Of a stretch of DNA of 64,000 nt, positions 1-8,834 are shown piece by piece. The notes under the pieces are model-generated. The model was not told where the DNA came from. It saw only the letters and a program-made list of their open reading frames with translations, and made no database searches. The DNA lies in the NCBI GenBank assembly GCA_002361485.1, contig DESZ01000008.1:9621-73620 (forward strand). The letters are read 5' to 3'. The first letter of the stretch is position 1; the number at the start of each line of letters is the position of its first letter. The DNA is from Cyanobacteria bacterium UBA3301 (lineage in GTDB: Bacteria; Cyanobacteriota; Vampirovibrionia; Gastranaerophilales; Gastranaerophilaceae). The position numbers were made by a program, and so were the translations under genes.

Positions 1-1
1 C

Positions 2-811
2 GGGATTAAGAGTATAGCAAAAGTTACAACAATATTAACCCCGACAATGTGTGCATTATACATCATTTCAGGTTTAATCGTAATCGGATACCATTTTATG
101 GATATTCCGACAGGAATTGCAATTATTTGCAGAGAAGCTTTTCATCCATCAGCAGTTGCAGGCGGATTTTTTGGAGTAATAATTATCGGTTTAAGGCGTT
201 CCGTTCAATCAAATGAAGCAGGAACAGGTGCAGCGGCTATTGTTTACGCGACAGCACAGACTAAAGAACCTGTATCTCAAGGGTTTGTTGCTTTGTTAGA
301 GACCTTTTTAACAGGCGTTTTATGTATGTTCACATCTTTTGCAATTGTATTGTCAGGGGTTCTTGAAAGTACATCTATTGGCGAAATTTCAGGTATTGAA
401 TTAGCATCTAACGCATTCCAATCCGTTATTGTATTTTTCCCTATAATCTTGTCAATAATTGCAGTATTATTTGCAATGTCAACTTTAATTTCTTGGGCAT
501 ATTACGGTCAAAAAGCTTGGACATTCCTGTTAGGTGAAGGGAAAAAACGTGTACTTGCATTCAATCTGATTTATTGCGTATTTATTGTCATAGGCGCTTG
601 TATGAATGTTGAATCCATAATAAACATAACAGATGCTATGATGATTGCAATGTGTGTTCCAAATATTATTGTTCTATATATATTAGCTTCAGACGTAAAA
701 AAAGAATTAAAAATATATTGTCAAAAAGTACAAATAGGCAAATGGATATACCCGTCTTTATTTAAAACATCTCCGGTAACGGCAGAAGAAAGCGAGGTTG
801 AAAATGTCTAA
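2..811 (+). CDS. Sodium/alanine symporter family protein (AGCS), 5' end outside window
   Basis: This is an inner-membrane amino-acid:cation symporter of the AGCS (alanine or glycine:cation) family, which takes up small neutral amino acids with Na+. The frame is open from base 2, so the true start lies upstream and about half of a usual 450-500 aa carrier is seen. Family signs are the stretch NEAGTGAAAIVYATAQT and several hydrophobic segments, followed by a short charged cytoplasmic tail ending VEENV-like. The stop overlaps the start of the ACT-domain gene by eight bases, so the two are translationally coupled. The substrate (alanine, glycine or another amino acid) cannot be told from this fragment. 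Confidence 0.85.
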   Translation, partial: GIKSIAKVTTILTPTMCALYIISGLIVIGYHFMDIPTGIAIICREAFHPSAVAGGFFGVIIIGLRRSVQSNEAGTGAAAIVYATAQTKEPVSQGFVALLETFLTGVLCMFTSFAIVLSGVLESTSIGEISGIELASNAFQSVIVFFPIILSIIAVLFAMSTLISWAYYGQKAWTFLLGEGKKRVLAFNLIYCVFIVIGACMNVESIINITDAMMIAMCVPNIIVLYILASDVKKELKIYCQKVQIGKWIYPSLFKTSPVTAEESEVENV

Positions 812-1079
812 TCAAATTATTGTAACAGTTCAGGGTGTCGATAAAGTCGGTATTGTCGCAAGTGTAACCGCAACTATGGCAAAATACGAAGTAAATATCG
901 AAGATATTAAACAAACTCTTATGCAAGGACATTTTGTTATGTTTATGCTTTGCAATATCGAAAATTCTAAAAATTCCTTCAAAGAAATCAAAGATGCCCT
1001 AACAGGTCTTGGAGAAGAACTTGGCATGGAAATCTGGGTTCAAAAACGCGAGATTTTTGATAATATGCACAAAATTTAG
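804..1079 (+). CDS. ACT domain protein, UPF0237 type
   Basis: A single ACT domain of 91 aa, the usual size of the UPF0237 family. It begins SNQIIVTVQGVDKVGIVASV, the beta-strand, glycine turn and helix where ACT domains bind small ligands, usually amino acids. The ATG at 804 is preferred over an in-frame TTG at 798 because GAGG at 794-797 sits six bases before it. It overlaps the symporter stop, so co-expression with amino-acid uptake is likely. A role as an amino-acid-responsive regulatory subunit is inferred from the family and the neighbour, since no catalytic domain is present. Confidence 0.85.
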   Translation: MSNQIIVTVQGVDKVGIVASVTATMAKYEVNIEDIKQTLMQGHFVMFMLCNIENSKNSFKEIKDALTGLGEELGMEIWVQKREIFDNMHKI

Positions 1080-1093
1080 TAATAAAATAATAT

Positions 1094-1747
1094 TTATTTA
1101 ATATCAGGGAAAAAATATCTTACACCATCATCCGAACGCCACCTAACATATCCTGTTTTAGGTGTCTTATCCATATCAAGAACACTGACCAATGCCCAAT
1201 TCCCTTTAATTATATTAAGATGAATTGCTTGTGGGGTATTCATTGTTGAAATAGTTTTCAAACTTTCCGGAGCCGCTTTCATATCTTTGCACAATGCAGG
1301 AGCACCTTTTAAAAGTTTTAATCCGTATTTTTTCCCGTAAGTATTGTAAAAATTAATCCATGTCATAAATTTATACGGGTCATCTTCTCTTATCCAGCCG
1401 GTTTCTCCCGTTGAATTATTATATACAATCTCAACCCAGCCGTCAGCTATATCTACAACATTCACTAAAGCTAATTCTTTTTTTTCTACATACACGGTAA
1501 AGAAGTTCTTTGCCCCGATTTCTTGCGGGAAAAAATCATCTTCGTCATTCCATCTTATACGATACAAGATATGAGATTCTTCATCAGGAAATTTGTAAAC
1601 AGTAATATCTTTGCCTACCTGATATAAACCTACTGTGCGAACATTTGTTATATTTGGCGAGACAGGTAATATATCATTTGCAAAAGCTCCGTTGCTGAAA
1701 AACATAAAAGACAAAAATAAAACAAACGATAAAAATATTTTATTCAT
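1094..1747 (-). CDS. Secreted protein with SH3-like region, unknown role
   Basis: 217 aa beginning with a clear signal peptide (KIFLSFVLFLSFMFFSNGAFA, cleavage near residue 23). The mature part has two beta-rich stretches. The first, with IADGWVEIVYNN and TGETGWIRED, resembles the W-V-x-V and G-W-[IV] pattern of bacterial SH3 domains that bind peptidoglycan. The second (IKGNWALVSVLDMD, TGYVRWRSDDG) repeats it. This suggests two SH3-like modules in a periplasmic protein. It starts 11 bases after the pheT stop with a GGGGG ribosome site and is probably co-transcribed with pheT. No enzyme motif is seen, so a wall-binding function is only a suggestion. Confidence 0.6.
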   Translation of the reverse strand: MNKIFLSFVLFLSFMFFSNGAFANDILPVSPNITNVRTVGLYQVGKDITVYKFPDEESHILYRIRWNDEDDFFPQEIGAKNFFTVYVEKKELALVNVVDIADGWVEIVYNNSTGETGWIREDDPYKFMTWINFYNTYGKKYGLKLLKGAPALCKDMKAAPESLKTISTMNTPQAIHLNIIKGNWALVSVLDMDKTPKTGYVRWRSDDGVRYFFPDIK

Positions 1748-1758
1748 ATATTTACCCC

Positions 1759-4239
1759 CTATTCCCTGAATGAAATTTGTGCATAAGATTTTTGCAATTT
1801 TTCACGAACTGATTGCATCTGCTGATCTATTACTTCATCAGTCAATGTTGCATTTTCATCCTGCATTTTTATTCTGAACGCAACCGATTTGAATCCGTCT
1901 TCTACATGTTCTCCTTGATATACGTCAAAGATTTCCGAACCTTTGAAGATATTTTGTTTTACTGCGGTTTTAATAACACGCTGAATATCTTCACAAGAGA
2001 CATTATCATTTATAATAAATGCGATATCACGTTTTACTTCCGGATATTGAGGTATGTGTTTAAATCTTGGAACAGACTCTTTAACCGCACCTATTATTTC
2101 TGTTAAATCAAGTTTGAATAAAAATGCATCTTGATTTAATTTCAATTTATCAACGACAGTCGGATGTAACTGCCCGAAGTACCCGATAGGTGTCGGTGTT
2201 TTACCTAACAACATAATAACTGCCGTACGGTACGGGTGTAAAACATTATGGGATGAGGCTAGTTCGGTATTTTCAAGCGGAACAAATTTTATTCTGCGCA
2301 TCACATCCAATTCGTTTAATAAATTTTCAACAATACCTTTTACATAGTAAAAATCAATATTGGTTTTTACCTGCCATTTTGAATTTTGGAGTTCACCTGT
2401 CAAAATTCCTTCTAATACTCTTGTTTCTTTTACACCTGTATTTTTTTCATCAGCGGAACCGTTTTTAATATATGTTTTTCCGATTTCGTAAGCCCAGAAA
2501 GTTTTCTGTCCGTTATCAAAATTATTTTTCATACAATTAAGAACGCTTACCGCAAGATTTTGTCTTAACATAGAAAATTCTTCACTTGCTGCATTTGCAA
2601 CTTTAACGGCATTTTCATCATCATAAGACATTTTGAATTTATCCAATAATGATTTACCAATCAATGAGCTTGTTTGAATTTCTGTCAAACCTGCAGCTAA
2701 CATTGATTCATGAACTTTACTTATGACTTTTTCTTCCTGTGACAATTCGGCTATATATGATGTTGAAGGTAATGACGGAGCAATTTTATCAAAGCCGTTT
2801 ATCCTTGCAATTTCTTCAATCAAATCAATCTCGCGTGTTACGTCATAAGCTCTGAAACTAGGTACTGAAAATTTTGCAGCCATATCATTCCCGCCCAATT
2901 TTTTAAACCCGAGTTTTTCTAAAATGTTTATGCATTTTTCAGGTTCGATTTGGCAACCTAAAATTCTTTTTACTTGAGGATATCTCAAGGTAATTTCTAA
3001 CGGAGGAAGCTTGTTTTCGCCATCTTCCACAACTCCGACAACTTGAGCATCTGCATATTCTGTTAATAATTGCATAGCACGCATTAAGGCAGGTTTTACC
3101 GCTTCGATATCAATACCGCGTTCAAATCTTGCGCTTGCTTCACTTCTGTAACCGACACTTCTTGAAGATTTTCTGTTTGATACAGGGGTGAAATATGCTG
3201 CTTCCAGAGCCATATTAACGGTATTATCATCAATTTCGGAATTTTCTCCGCCAAAGACTCCTGCTAAACATACTCCTTTATCTTTTGTTGCAATCAATAC
3301 GCTGTCTGTTGTTAATTCTCTTTCGACACCGTCTAAAGTTACAATTTTTTCTCCTTCTTGCGCACGTCTTACACACAAATAACCGTCTAATTTATCCGCA
3401 TCAAACGCATGCAAAGGACAACCGTACTCAAGCATTACATAATTTGTAATATCAACAACATTGTTTATTGCACGAATACCTGAAGCTAATAATCTTTTTT
3501 GCATCCAATCAGGAGAAGATTTTATTTTGATATTCTTTAAAAGTCCTAAGGAATAATACTTACAAACATCTTTATCTTTTATTTCAACCTCAAATTTATC
3601 CGTAGATAAATCTTTTGTACATTCTATCGGATTGAATTTTAACGGAGTATTGAATAACGCGCTTAATTCTCTTGCGATACCGATAACAGACATTTGATCT
3701 CCTCTGTTTGCGGTCGGAGCAACATCAATGACGGTATCTTTTTCAAATCCTAAAACATCTTTAACATCTTGTCCTATTTCTACATTAGGGAAAATTCTGT
3801 TTAAAACAAGTATTCCGTCTTCTTGTTGATAATTTCTTTCAGATACTCCTAATTCGTCAGCAGAACAAAGCATCCCTTGAGATTCAACACCGCGGATAAC
3901 CGCAGGAGTAAGTTCAAATTGTTCTCCCGTTTTTCGGTCCAAAACTTTTGAGCCAACACTCGCATAAGGAACAATCTGCCCTTCTTTTATGTTTTGAGCA
4001 CCGCAAACAACCGTTTTTGCTCCGTTGCCTGTATTTATTGTTACAAGATGCAAATGATCGGAATTCGGATGGGCGTCTATTTTTTCTATTTTTACCGTTT
4101 TTATATTGGTAAAAGATGGTTTTACGTCTTCTATTGCTTCGACTTCCAAACCGCTCATTGTCAGTTCATGTGCTATCTGTTCCGCTTCAATATTTGATAA
4201 ATCTACTAATTCGTTTAACCAATTTAAAGATACTTGCAT
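1759..4239 (-). CDS. pheT: Phenylalanine--tRNA ligase beta subunit
   Basis: The 826 aa beta chain of the alpha2-beta2 phenylalanyl-tRNA synthetase, full family length. Visible in order are the N-terminal helical region (MQVSLNWLNELVDLSN), the EMAP/OB tRNA-binding domain (residues about 40-150), the B3/B4 editing region, the B5 region, the core catalytic-like domain and the C-terminal anticodon-binding FDX-ACB domain. The ATG at 4239 is chosen because AGAGGG lies seven bases upstream; a longer reading from TTG at 4257 would put the start inside that site. The alpha subunit pheS is not in this window, so the two subunits are encoded apart, as in Cyanobacteria. Confidence 0.97.
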   Translation of the reverse strand: MQVSLNWLNELVDLSNIEAEQIAHELTMSGLEVEAIEDVKPSFTNIKTVKIEKIDAHPNSDHLHLVTINTGNGAKTVVCGAQNIKEGQIVPYASVGSKVLDRKTGEQFELTPAVIRGVESQGMLCSADELGVSERNYQQEDGILVLNRIFPNVEIGQDVKDVLGFEKDTVIDVAPTANRGDQMSVIGIARELSALFNTPLKFNPIECTKDLSTDKFEVEIKDKDVCKYYSLGLLKNIKIKSSPDWMQKRLLASGIRAINNVVDITNYVMLEYGCPLHAFDADKLDGYLCVRRAQEGEKIVTLDGVERELTTDSVLIATKDKGVCLAGVFGGENSEIDDNTVNMALEAAYFTPVSNRKSSRSVGYRSEASARFERGIDIEAVKPALMRAMQLLTEYADAQVVGVVEDGENKLPPLEITLRYPQVKRILGCQIEPEKCINILEKLGFKKLGGNDMAAKFSVPSFRAYDVTREIDLIEEIARINGFDKIAPSLPSTSYIAELSQEEKVISKVHESMLAAGLTEIQTSSLIGKSLLDKFKMSYDDENAVKVANAASEEFSMLRQNLAVSVLNCMKNNFDNGQKTFWAYEIGKTYIKNGSADEKNTGVKETRVLEGILTGELQNSKWQVKTNIDFYYVKGIVENLLNELDVMRRIKFVPLENTELASSHNVLHPYRTAVIMLLGKTPTPIGYFGQLHPTVVDKLKLNQDAFLFKLDLTEIIGAVKESVPRFKHIPQYPEVKRDIAFIINDNVSCEDIQRVIKTAVKQNIFKGSEIFDVYQGEHVEDGFKSVAFRIKMQDENATLTDEVIDQQMQSVREKLQKSYAQISFRE

Positions 4240-4318
4240 TATATTTCCCTCTTTCAATATGTATTTGCTATCATACTATATCAAAAGAGAATCATTGTAA
4301 ACAAAACTGCCGTCGGAT

Positions 4319-6415
4319 TTAATTTTTTGCAATAGAATTTTTCAAATCTTCTATAAATTCTTTTCTGTATATAAACCCCAAATGCGCGCCGTTATCCACC
4401 AATACCAATTTATTACCTGCGGTTTGTTTCAATTTCTTTATCTGGTTTGGGCTTGTCAAATAATCATTTAGAGAATGATAAATTTTATAATTATCGTTAT
4501 TTCTTAAATACTCGGAAATAGACACAAGGCTCGCTTCATAAGAAAGGTCATCAACCCCTGAATTTCCATGCACAAGGTATTTTTGCGCGTAATCCTGATA
4601 GCCCATATTGTTTATTTTTGTGTATAAATCCTTGTTTTGTTCTGACAATCCGCCTTCAATTGTGTAAATTAAATCGGACAATTTTTGATGCATTATAAAA
4701 CCCGTAATCATTTTGCCTTCTTCTTCACTAAACGGCAAATTATTTATTTCAACATCTATATCATCTTTTGATTGATAAAGTTTTACGACTTTTGCGGCAG
4801 TTTCTGCAACCTTTTCTTTGAAATCTGCAGATGATTTATCCCATTCTTGTGAATACTTATCCACTTGTTTCATAGCATAGATTAAATCGCAAGGCGGACA
4901 AATAGAAATATATTTTGTCTCACCCAAAGTATTATCACGCGACTCTGCTGATGCTATAAACAATGAAGTCAAAGCTCCGAATGATGTTCCGATAAAAATT
5001 TTTTCCTTAAATTCACAACCATATTTTGCTTGCAATTGAGTAATTATTTTCCCTGTTATTACTCTTAATACATTGGCATCTTTTGCAGGTAAACCGGGGT
5101 GATAATCTTTTGGCATACTTTTTACAAATTCCCACTGAAAATGACTTCCCTGAATAACTACAGAATACCCCGCATCATAAAATAATTTTGCAAATGATAC
5201 GGAATGACTTGCCATAACGTTTTCACCTATTGACGGAAATATTATTACAAGCGGGGCATCCGTGTCTTTTTGTAATAAATAACGAAATTTATAATCATCC
5301 CGACCTTCAAAAAGGCTTATATGGGAAGTTTTTATTCGTTTCCCAAAGCTTCTGTTCCAGATGGATAATTCATTCCATATTGAATCATCTACCCCGGGTA
5401 ATGAAAATAATGCCGTACGCATAGAATCAACAACAGGATTTTGAGGGTTGTATCCATGCAATTTAATATCAGCTTCAGGCTTAAATTCTTCCGCACTGTA
5501 ATCAGGTGATGCTAATTCGTCAAGATTTGCTCCGCCATATAAAAGATTTGGAGTTACTAATTCCGAAGAAACTTCCACCTGTACAAGCTTCTCTTGCTTT
5601 TCATTTGGTGAACTCTTTTCCGATACCAGCTTTTTGGAAGGTGTTTTAACCTCATTTGCCAGTTTTGCATCTTTGGTTTCGACGTGCAAATTTGAAATTA
5701 CATCCACTCGGTCTTTGTTTGCCTGTTTTATATAATTATCAATTCCAAAAGCCTTTTTTGTAATCTCATAAGGGTCTGCATAAGTTGATTCCACCATTTG
5801 TAACAACGGCTGCATATAAGACGTGCGGTTTACCATCAAACCGGCTTTTACCATTGCTAATATCGGAGAGCCAATATATGAACTGGGATTAAGGGCTGTA
5901 TCCAATGCTTTTCCAAATAATCCGCGCAAACTTGTAAATGAAAAAACAGGCGCAACAAAATAAGGTCCGGATTTTACATGACATTTTGCCAGTGCCTGCT
6001 CCATATTTTCTTTTGATTGTTCAATTTTAAAAATATGTTTTGCCGGGTCAAACATTCCGCCCAATCCGAGTATAGTGTTTGTAAAAAAACGAATTGTTTC
6101 ATTTTTGGAAGTTTGAAAATCCTTTTGAATAAGACTGCTTATAAGTCTTATAGGGTATTCAATATTATTTGTTATGCCGTTAATTCTGTCCATCCCGTAT
6201 TCAGGCATGATTGAAGACCAAATAGTATGTAACGGACGAATTGCATATTTGTTTAATTTTTGGTTAAAATTAAACATTTTGCGGTTATAATTTTCCCATT
6301 TATCTTCGCCTAAAAACTCATAAGAATAATCCGGAAATTTTGTTTCAACAGATGCTAATACTATATTGTTGAAGCACAAGCATAAAATAATAAATAACGA
6401 AATAAATTTTTTCAT
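4319..6415 (-). CDS. Fusion of MlaA/VacJ domain with alpha/beta hydrolase
   Basis: 698 aa from the ATG at 6415 (GAGGA seven bases upstream). A signal peptide (MKKFISLFIILCLCF, cleavage near VLA-S) has no convincing lipobox, unlike E. coli MlaA. Residues about 30-235 match MlaA: WENYNRKMFNFNQKLN, YAIRP, FFTNTILGLGGMFDPA. A Lys/Glu-rich linker (235-330) follows. Residues about 345-698 form an alpha/beta hydrolase of the PHB-depolymerase type with the nucleophile elbow GTSFG (Ser478) and a late VDNGAHLGF region that could hold the catalytic His. MlaA normally removes misplaced phospholipids from the outer membrane. Coupling to a hydrolase suggests lipid removal and cleavage in one protein, which is an inference. 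Confidence 0.8.
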   Translation of the reverse strand: MKKFISLFIILCLCFNNIVLASVETKFPDYSYEFLGEDKWENYNRKMFNFNQKLNKYAIRPLHTIWSSIMPEYGMDRINGITNNIEYPIRLISSLIQKDFQTSKNETIRFFTNTILGLGGMFDPAKHIFKIEQSKENMEQALAKCHVKSGPYFVAPVFSFTSLRGLFGKALDTALNPSSYIGSPILAMVKAGLMVNRTSYMQPLLQMVESTYADPYEITKKAFGIDNYIKQANKDRVDVISNLHVETKDAKLANEVKTPSKKLVSEKSSPNEKQEKLVQVEVSSELVTPNLLYGGANLDELASPDYSAEEFKPEADIKLHGYNPQNPVVDSMRTALFSLPGVDDSIWNELSIWNRSFGKRIKTSHISLFEGRDDYKFRYLLQKDTDAPLVIIFPSIGENVMASHSVSFAKLFYDAGYSVVIQGSHFQWEFVKSMPKDYHPGLPAKDANVLRVITGKIITQLQAKYGCEFKEKIFIGTSFGALTSLFIASAESRDNTLGETKYISICPPCDLIYAMKQVDKYSQEWDKSSADFKEKVAETAAKVVKLYQSKDDIDVEINNLPFSEEEGKMITGFIMHQKLSDLIYTIEGGLSEQNKDLYTKINNMGYQDYAQKYLVHGNSGVDDLSYEASLVSISEYLRNNDNYKIYHSLNDYLTSPNQIKKLKQTAGNKLVLVDNGAHLGFIYRKEFIEDLKNSIAKN

Positions 6416-6513
6416 TTTATAATCCTCATTAAAAAGAATATTTAAAATGAACAACCAAGCCTATTGCACAACAAGAGAAAACCAAAAGGGGAATATATAA
6501 TTGTGTAAATTTA

Positions 6514-6542
6514 TTTACCAAAAGCACTTTTTGATTTAAAAT
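6514..6542 (+). promoter_or_regulatory. Candidate promoter giving a leaderless mRNA (DUF4127 gene)
   Basis: TTTACC (6514-6519), a 17-base spacer and TAAAAT (6537-6542) form a plausible sigma-70-like promoter. The ATG of the next gene lies only six bases downstream of the -10 box, at the expected transcription start, and no ribosome-binding site is present. Confidence 0.4.
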
Positions 6543-6548
6543 TTTTAT

Positions 6549-7883
6549 ATGAAAATTGCGTTTATACCGATAGACAACAGGCCAGTCTGCTATACTCTGC
6601 CAAAACTTATTGCAGGGATTGATGAAAGTGTAGATTTTTCAATTCCGCCAAGAGAATTTTTGGGAGATTTAACAAAATATGCAAAAACGGAGCAACTTTT
6701 CAAATGGCTTAATGAAATTGGGAAACAAGATGCTGTTATAATTTCCTTAGATACGATAATATACGGCGGTTTAATCTCCTCAAGAAGATGCGGCTTATCT
6801 TATAAGGAATTAGAAAAAAGAGTTTTTAAATTAAGAGAAATTTTATCCGAAATAAATGCAGACATATATGCATTTTCAAGTATAATGAGAATTTCTGACA
6901 ATAATTATAACGAAGAAGAAAAAGAATACTGGTCACAATACGGTAAAAAGATATTCAAATATTCTTATGATTCACATAAATACAGACACGCAAAACCGGA
7001 CGTTCCGCAAGAAATTTTAGAAGATTATTTAGCCACAAGAAGAAGAAATTTTGAGATTAATAAATTATTTTTATCACTCCAAAAAGAAGGTTTATTCAAT
7101 ACTTTAATCTTTTCAAAAGACGACTGCGCGGAATTCGGGTTGAACGTACAAGAAGCACAAGAATTAGAAAAGCTCGGCGGTTATACAAAGACAGGAGCAG
7201 ACGAAATTCCGTTAAGTTTGTTAGCACGTGCAATTCAAAAAGAAATCAAAATTTGCCCGATATTTACGGAACCCGAATACAAACATCTTATTTCAAATTA
7301 CGAAGATATATCTATTGAAGCTTCCGTAAAAAGCCAAATAGAATTAGCAGGTTGTAAAATTTCTTCAAAAGAAGATGCAGATATTTTGCTTTATATAAAT
7401 AATTTTAAAAACAAACAGGGCGAAATCGTTATGAAAATCGACACCGAAAAATTTTCAAAAGAATTTACAATACCGCAAAAGCCGTATATGATAGCGGATG
7501 TTCGATTTGCAAACGGCGCTGATAACAATTTTGTTACCGAATTTTTGAAAAATAATATATCGGATGATAAATTTTACGGTTACAGTGCTTGGAATACGTC
7601 GGCAAACACTCTCGGAAGCTTGATTTGTGCAGCAAAATTTAAATTTCACACTAAAAATTATAATAAAGAAAGCTTTGACAAAATACAGATTACAAGATTT
7701 ATAGATGATTGGGGCTATCAGGCGAACGTAAGACAATTGTTACAAAATACTGATATTAGTCTTTTAACCGAGAAAATAAAGCCTTATGAGCAAAAAATAA
7801 AACAAATATTCTCGTATAACGGCGAGGTGAAATATTCATTCCCTTGGAACAGACTGTTTGAGGTGGAAATTGAGTTTAGTTGA
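6549..7883 (+). CDS. DUF4127 family protein
   Basis: 444 aa protein recognisable as DUF4127 from its N-terminus (MKIAFIPIDNRPVCYTLPK), the early DxxIYGGLISSR stretch and the late FIDDWGYQANVRQ motif. The family is known mainly from Firmicutes and its activity is not established. There is no signal peptide or membrane segment, so it is probably cytoplasmic. It lacks a Shine-Dalgarno site and has a -10-like box directly before the ATG, consistent with a leaderless transcript. The last 14 bases overlap the start of the MntP-like exporter, so both are probably one operon. Confidence 0.75.
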   Translation: MKIAFIPIDNRPVCYTLPKLIAGIDESVDFSIPPREFLGDLTKYAKTEQLFKWLNEIGKQDAVIISLDTIIYGGLISSRRCGLSYKELEKRVFKLREILSEINADIYAFSSIMRISDNNYNEEEKEYWSQYGKKIFKYSYDSHKYRHAKPDVPQEILEDYLATRRRNFEINKLFLSLQKEGLFNTLIFSKDDCAEFGLNVQEAQELEKLGGYTKTGADEIPLSLLARAIQKEIKICPIFTEPEYKHLISNYEDISIEASVKSQIELAGCKISSKEDADILLYINNFKNKQGEIVMKIDTEKFSKEFTIPQKPYMIADVRFANGADNNFVTEFLKNNISDDKFYGYSAWNTSANTLGSLICAAKFKFHTKNYNKESFDKIQITRFIDDWGYQANVRQLLQNTDISLLTEKIKPYEQKIKQIFSYNGEVKYSFPWNRLFEVEIEFS

Positions 7884-8412
7884 TATTATATTACTTTCAA
7901 TAGCATTAGGGATTGATTGCCTTATAGTTTCTTTTTCACAAGGGTTAATATTTAAATCGCAACGTGTAAAAAATTCGTTCAATCTTGCATTTTTTATGGG
8001 ATTATTTCAGGGGTTGATGCCTGTTATAGGTTATATTGCCGTTAATAAAATCTACAAATACCTCCTGCCGTATTCAAGACATATAGTTTTTACAATATTT
8101 TTCATAATCGGACTGCATTTTATTCTGGATGCAATCCGTAACGAACAAAAACAAGAAATATGCTGCATCGGGATAAAATGTTTGATAAGTTTAAGTATTG
8201 CAACAAGTATGGATGCACTTATTGCCGGCACAACAATAAAATTAACTTCAACAAGCTTATTATTATGTTGTTTGCTTTTCGGGTTATTTTCGTTTGTAAT
8301 GTCAGAATTGGGATTTTGGTTCGGGAATTTCATAAAAAATATCCCCGCGAAATTTCTTCAAATTTTCGGAGGGATAATACTGATAGTGCTCGCTTTTAAA
8401 GCGCTAAACTAA
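7870..8412 (+). CDS. mntP: MntP-type manganese exporter
   Basis: About 180 aa, six hydrophobic segments, made of two halves with the same pattern: SIALGIDCLIVSFSQG in the first and SIATSMDALIAGTTIK in the second. This is the tandem architecture of the MntP/YebN (DUF204) manganese efflux family, with the conserved membrane Asp in each half. Start choice: TTG at 7870 follows GAGGTGG by three bases (six bases after GAGG), a better fit than TTG at 7858. It overlaps the DUF4127 gene. MntP in other bacteria is often controlled by a manganese riboswitch or MntR; neither is visible because the start lies inside the upstream gene. Confidence 0.8.
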   Translation: MSLVDIILLSIALGIDCLIVSFSQGLIFKSQRVKNSFNLAFFMGLFQGLMPVIGYIAVNKIYKYLLPYSRHIVFTIFFIIGLHFILDAIRNEQKQEICCIGIKCLISLSIATSMDALIAGTTIKLTSTSLLLCCLLFGLFSFVMSELGFWFGNFIKNIPAKFLQIFGGIILIVLAFKALN

Positions 8413-8419
8413 AGGATTC

Positions 8420-8656
8420 CTACACTTCTACAAACAACCTTCTTCCTACAATATTTTGTTTACCGTTGTAGTATCCGGCAAAATATCCGCCTTTTACAGG
8501 TCTGTTTTTAGCGTAATACTGAGAAGAATAATTATTTCCGTTATAATTAACAAACGGATTGTTGCCGTATGATGAGCTCTCTCTAACAACCGGAGATGTT
8601 GTTGTCACTGCCGGTGATTGAAATACATTTGATAATAAATTTACAAGACCTGCCAT
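8420..8656 (-). CDS. Small Asn/Tyr/Gly-rich protein, unknown
   Basis: 78 aa, start ATG at 8656 with AGAAAGG about ten bases upstream. The N-terminus MAGLVNLLSNVFQSP is amphipathic. The middle is rich in Asn, Tyr, Ser and Gly (YGNNPFVNYNGNNYSSQYY). No family is recognised. Its opening resembles that of the 419-aa protein at 28660-29919 (MGLISGIGNVGRPVASF), hinting at a shared N-terminal targeting or membrane-associating segment, but this is only a visual likeness. It converges on mntP with seven bases between the stops. Confidence 0.5.
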   Translation of the reverse strand: MAGLVNLLSNVFQSPAVTTTSPVVRESSSYGNNPFVNYNGNNYSSQYYAKNRPVKGGYFAGYYNGKQNIVGRRLFVEV

Positions 8657-8834
8657 ATTTATAAAACCTTTCTACATATCTCTATAATAATAGAATTTAC
8701 TTTGTCATTATTATAACATTAAAAATTCTTAAATATTACAATATCTTTACAAAAATCATATATTTTATGTAGTTAATTTAACTATATATACCCCTGGTTA
8801 TAAAAATATTTTTTATTTATGTTAATATCACAAT

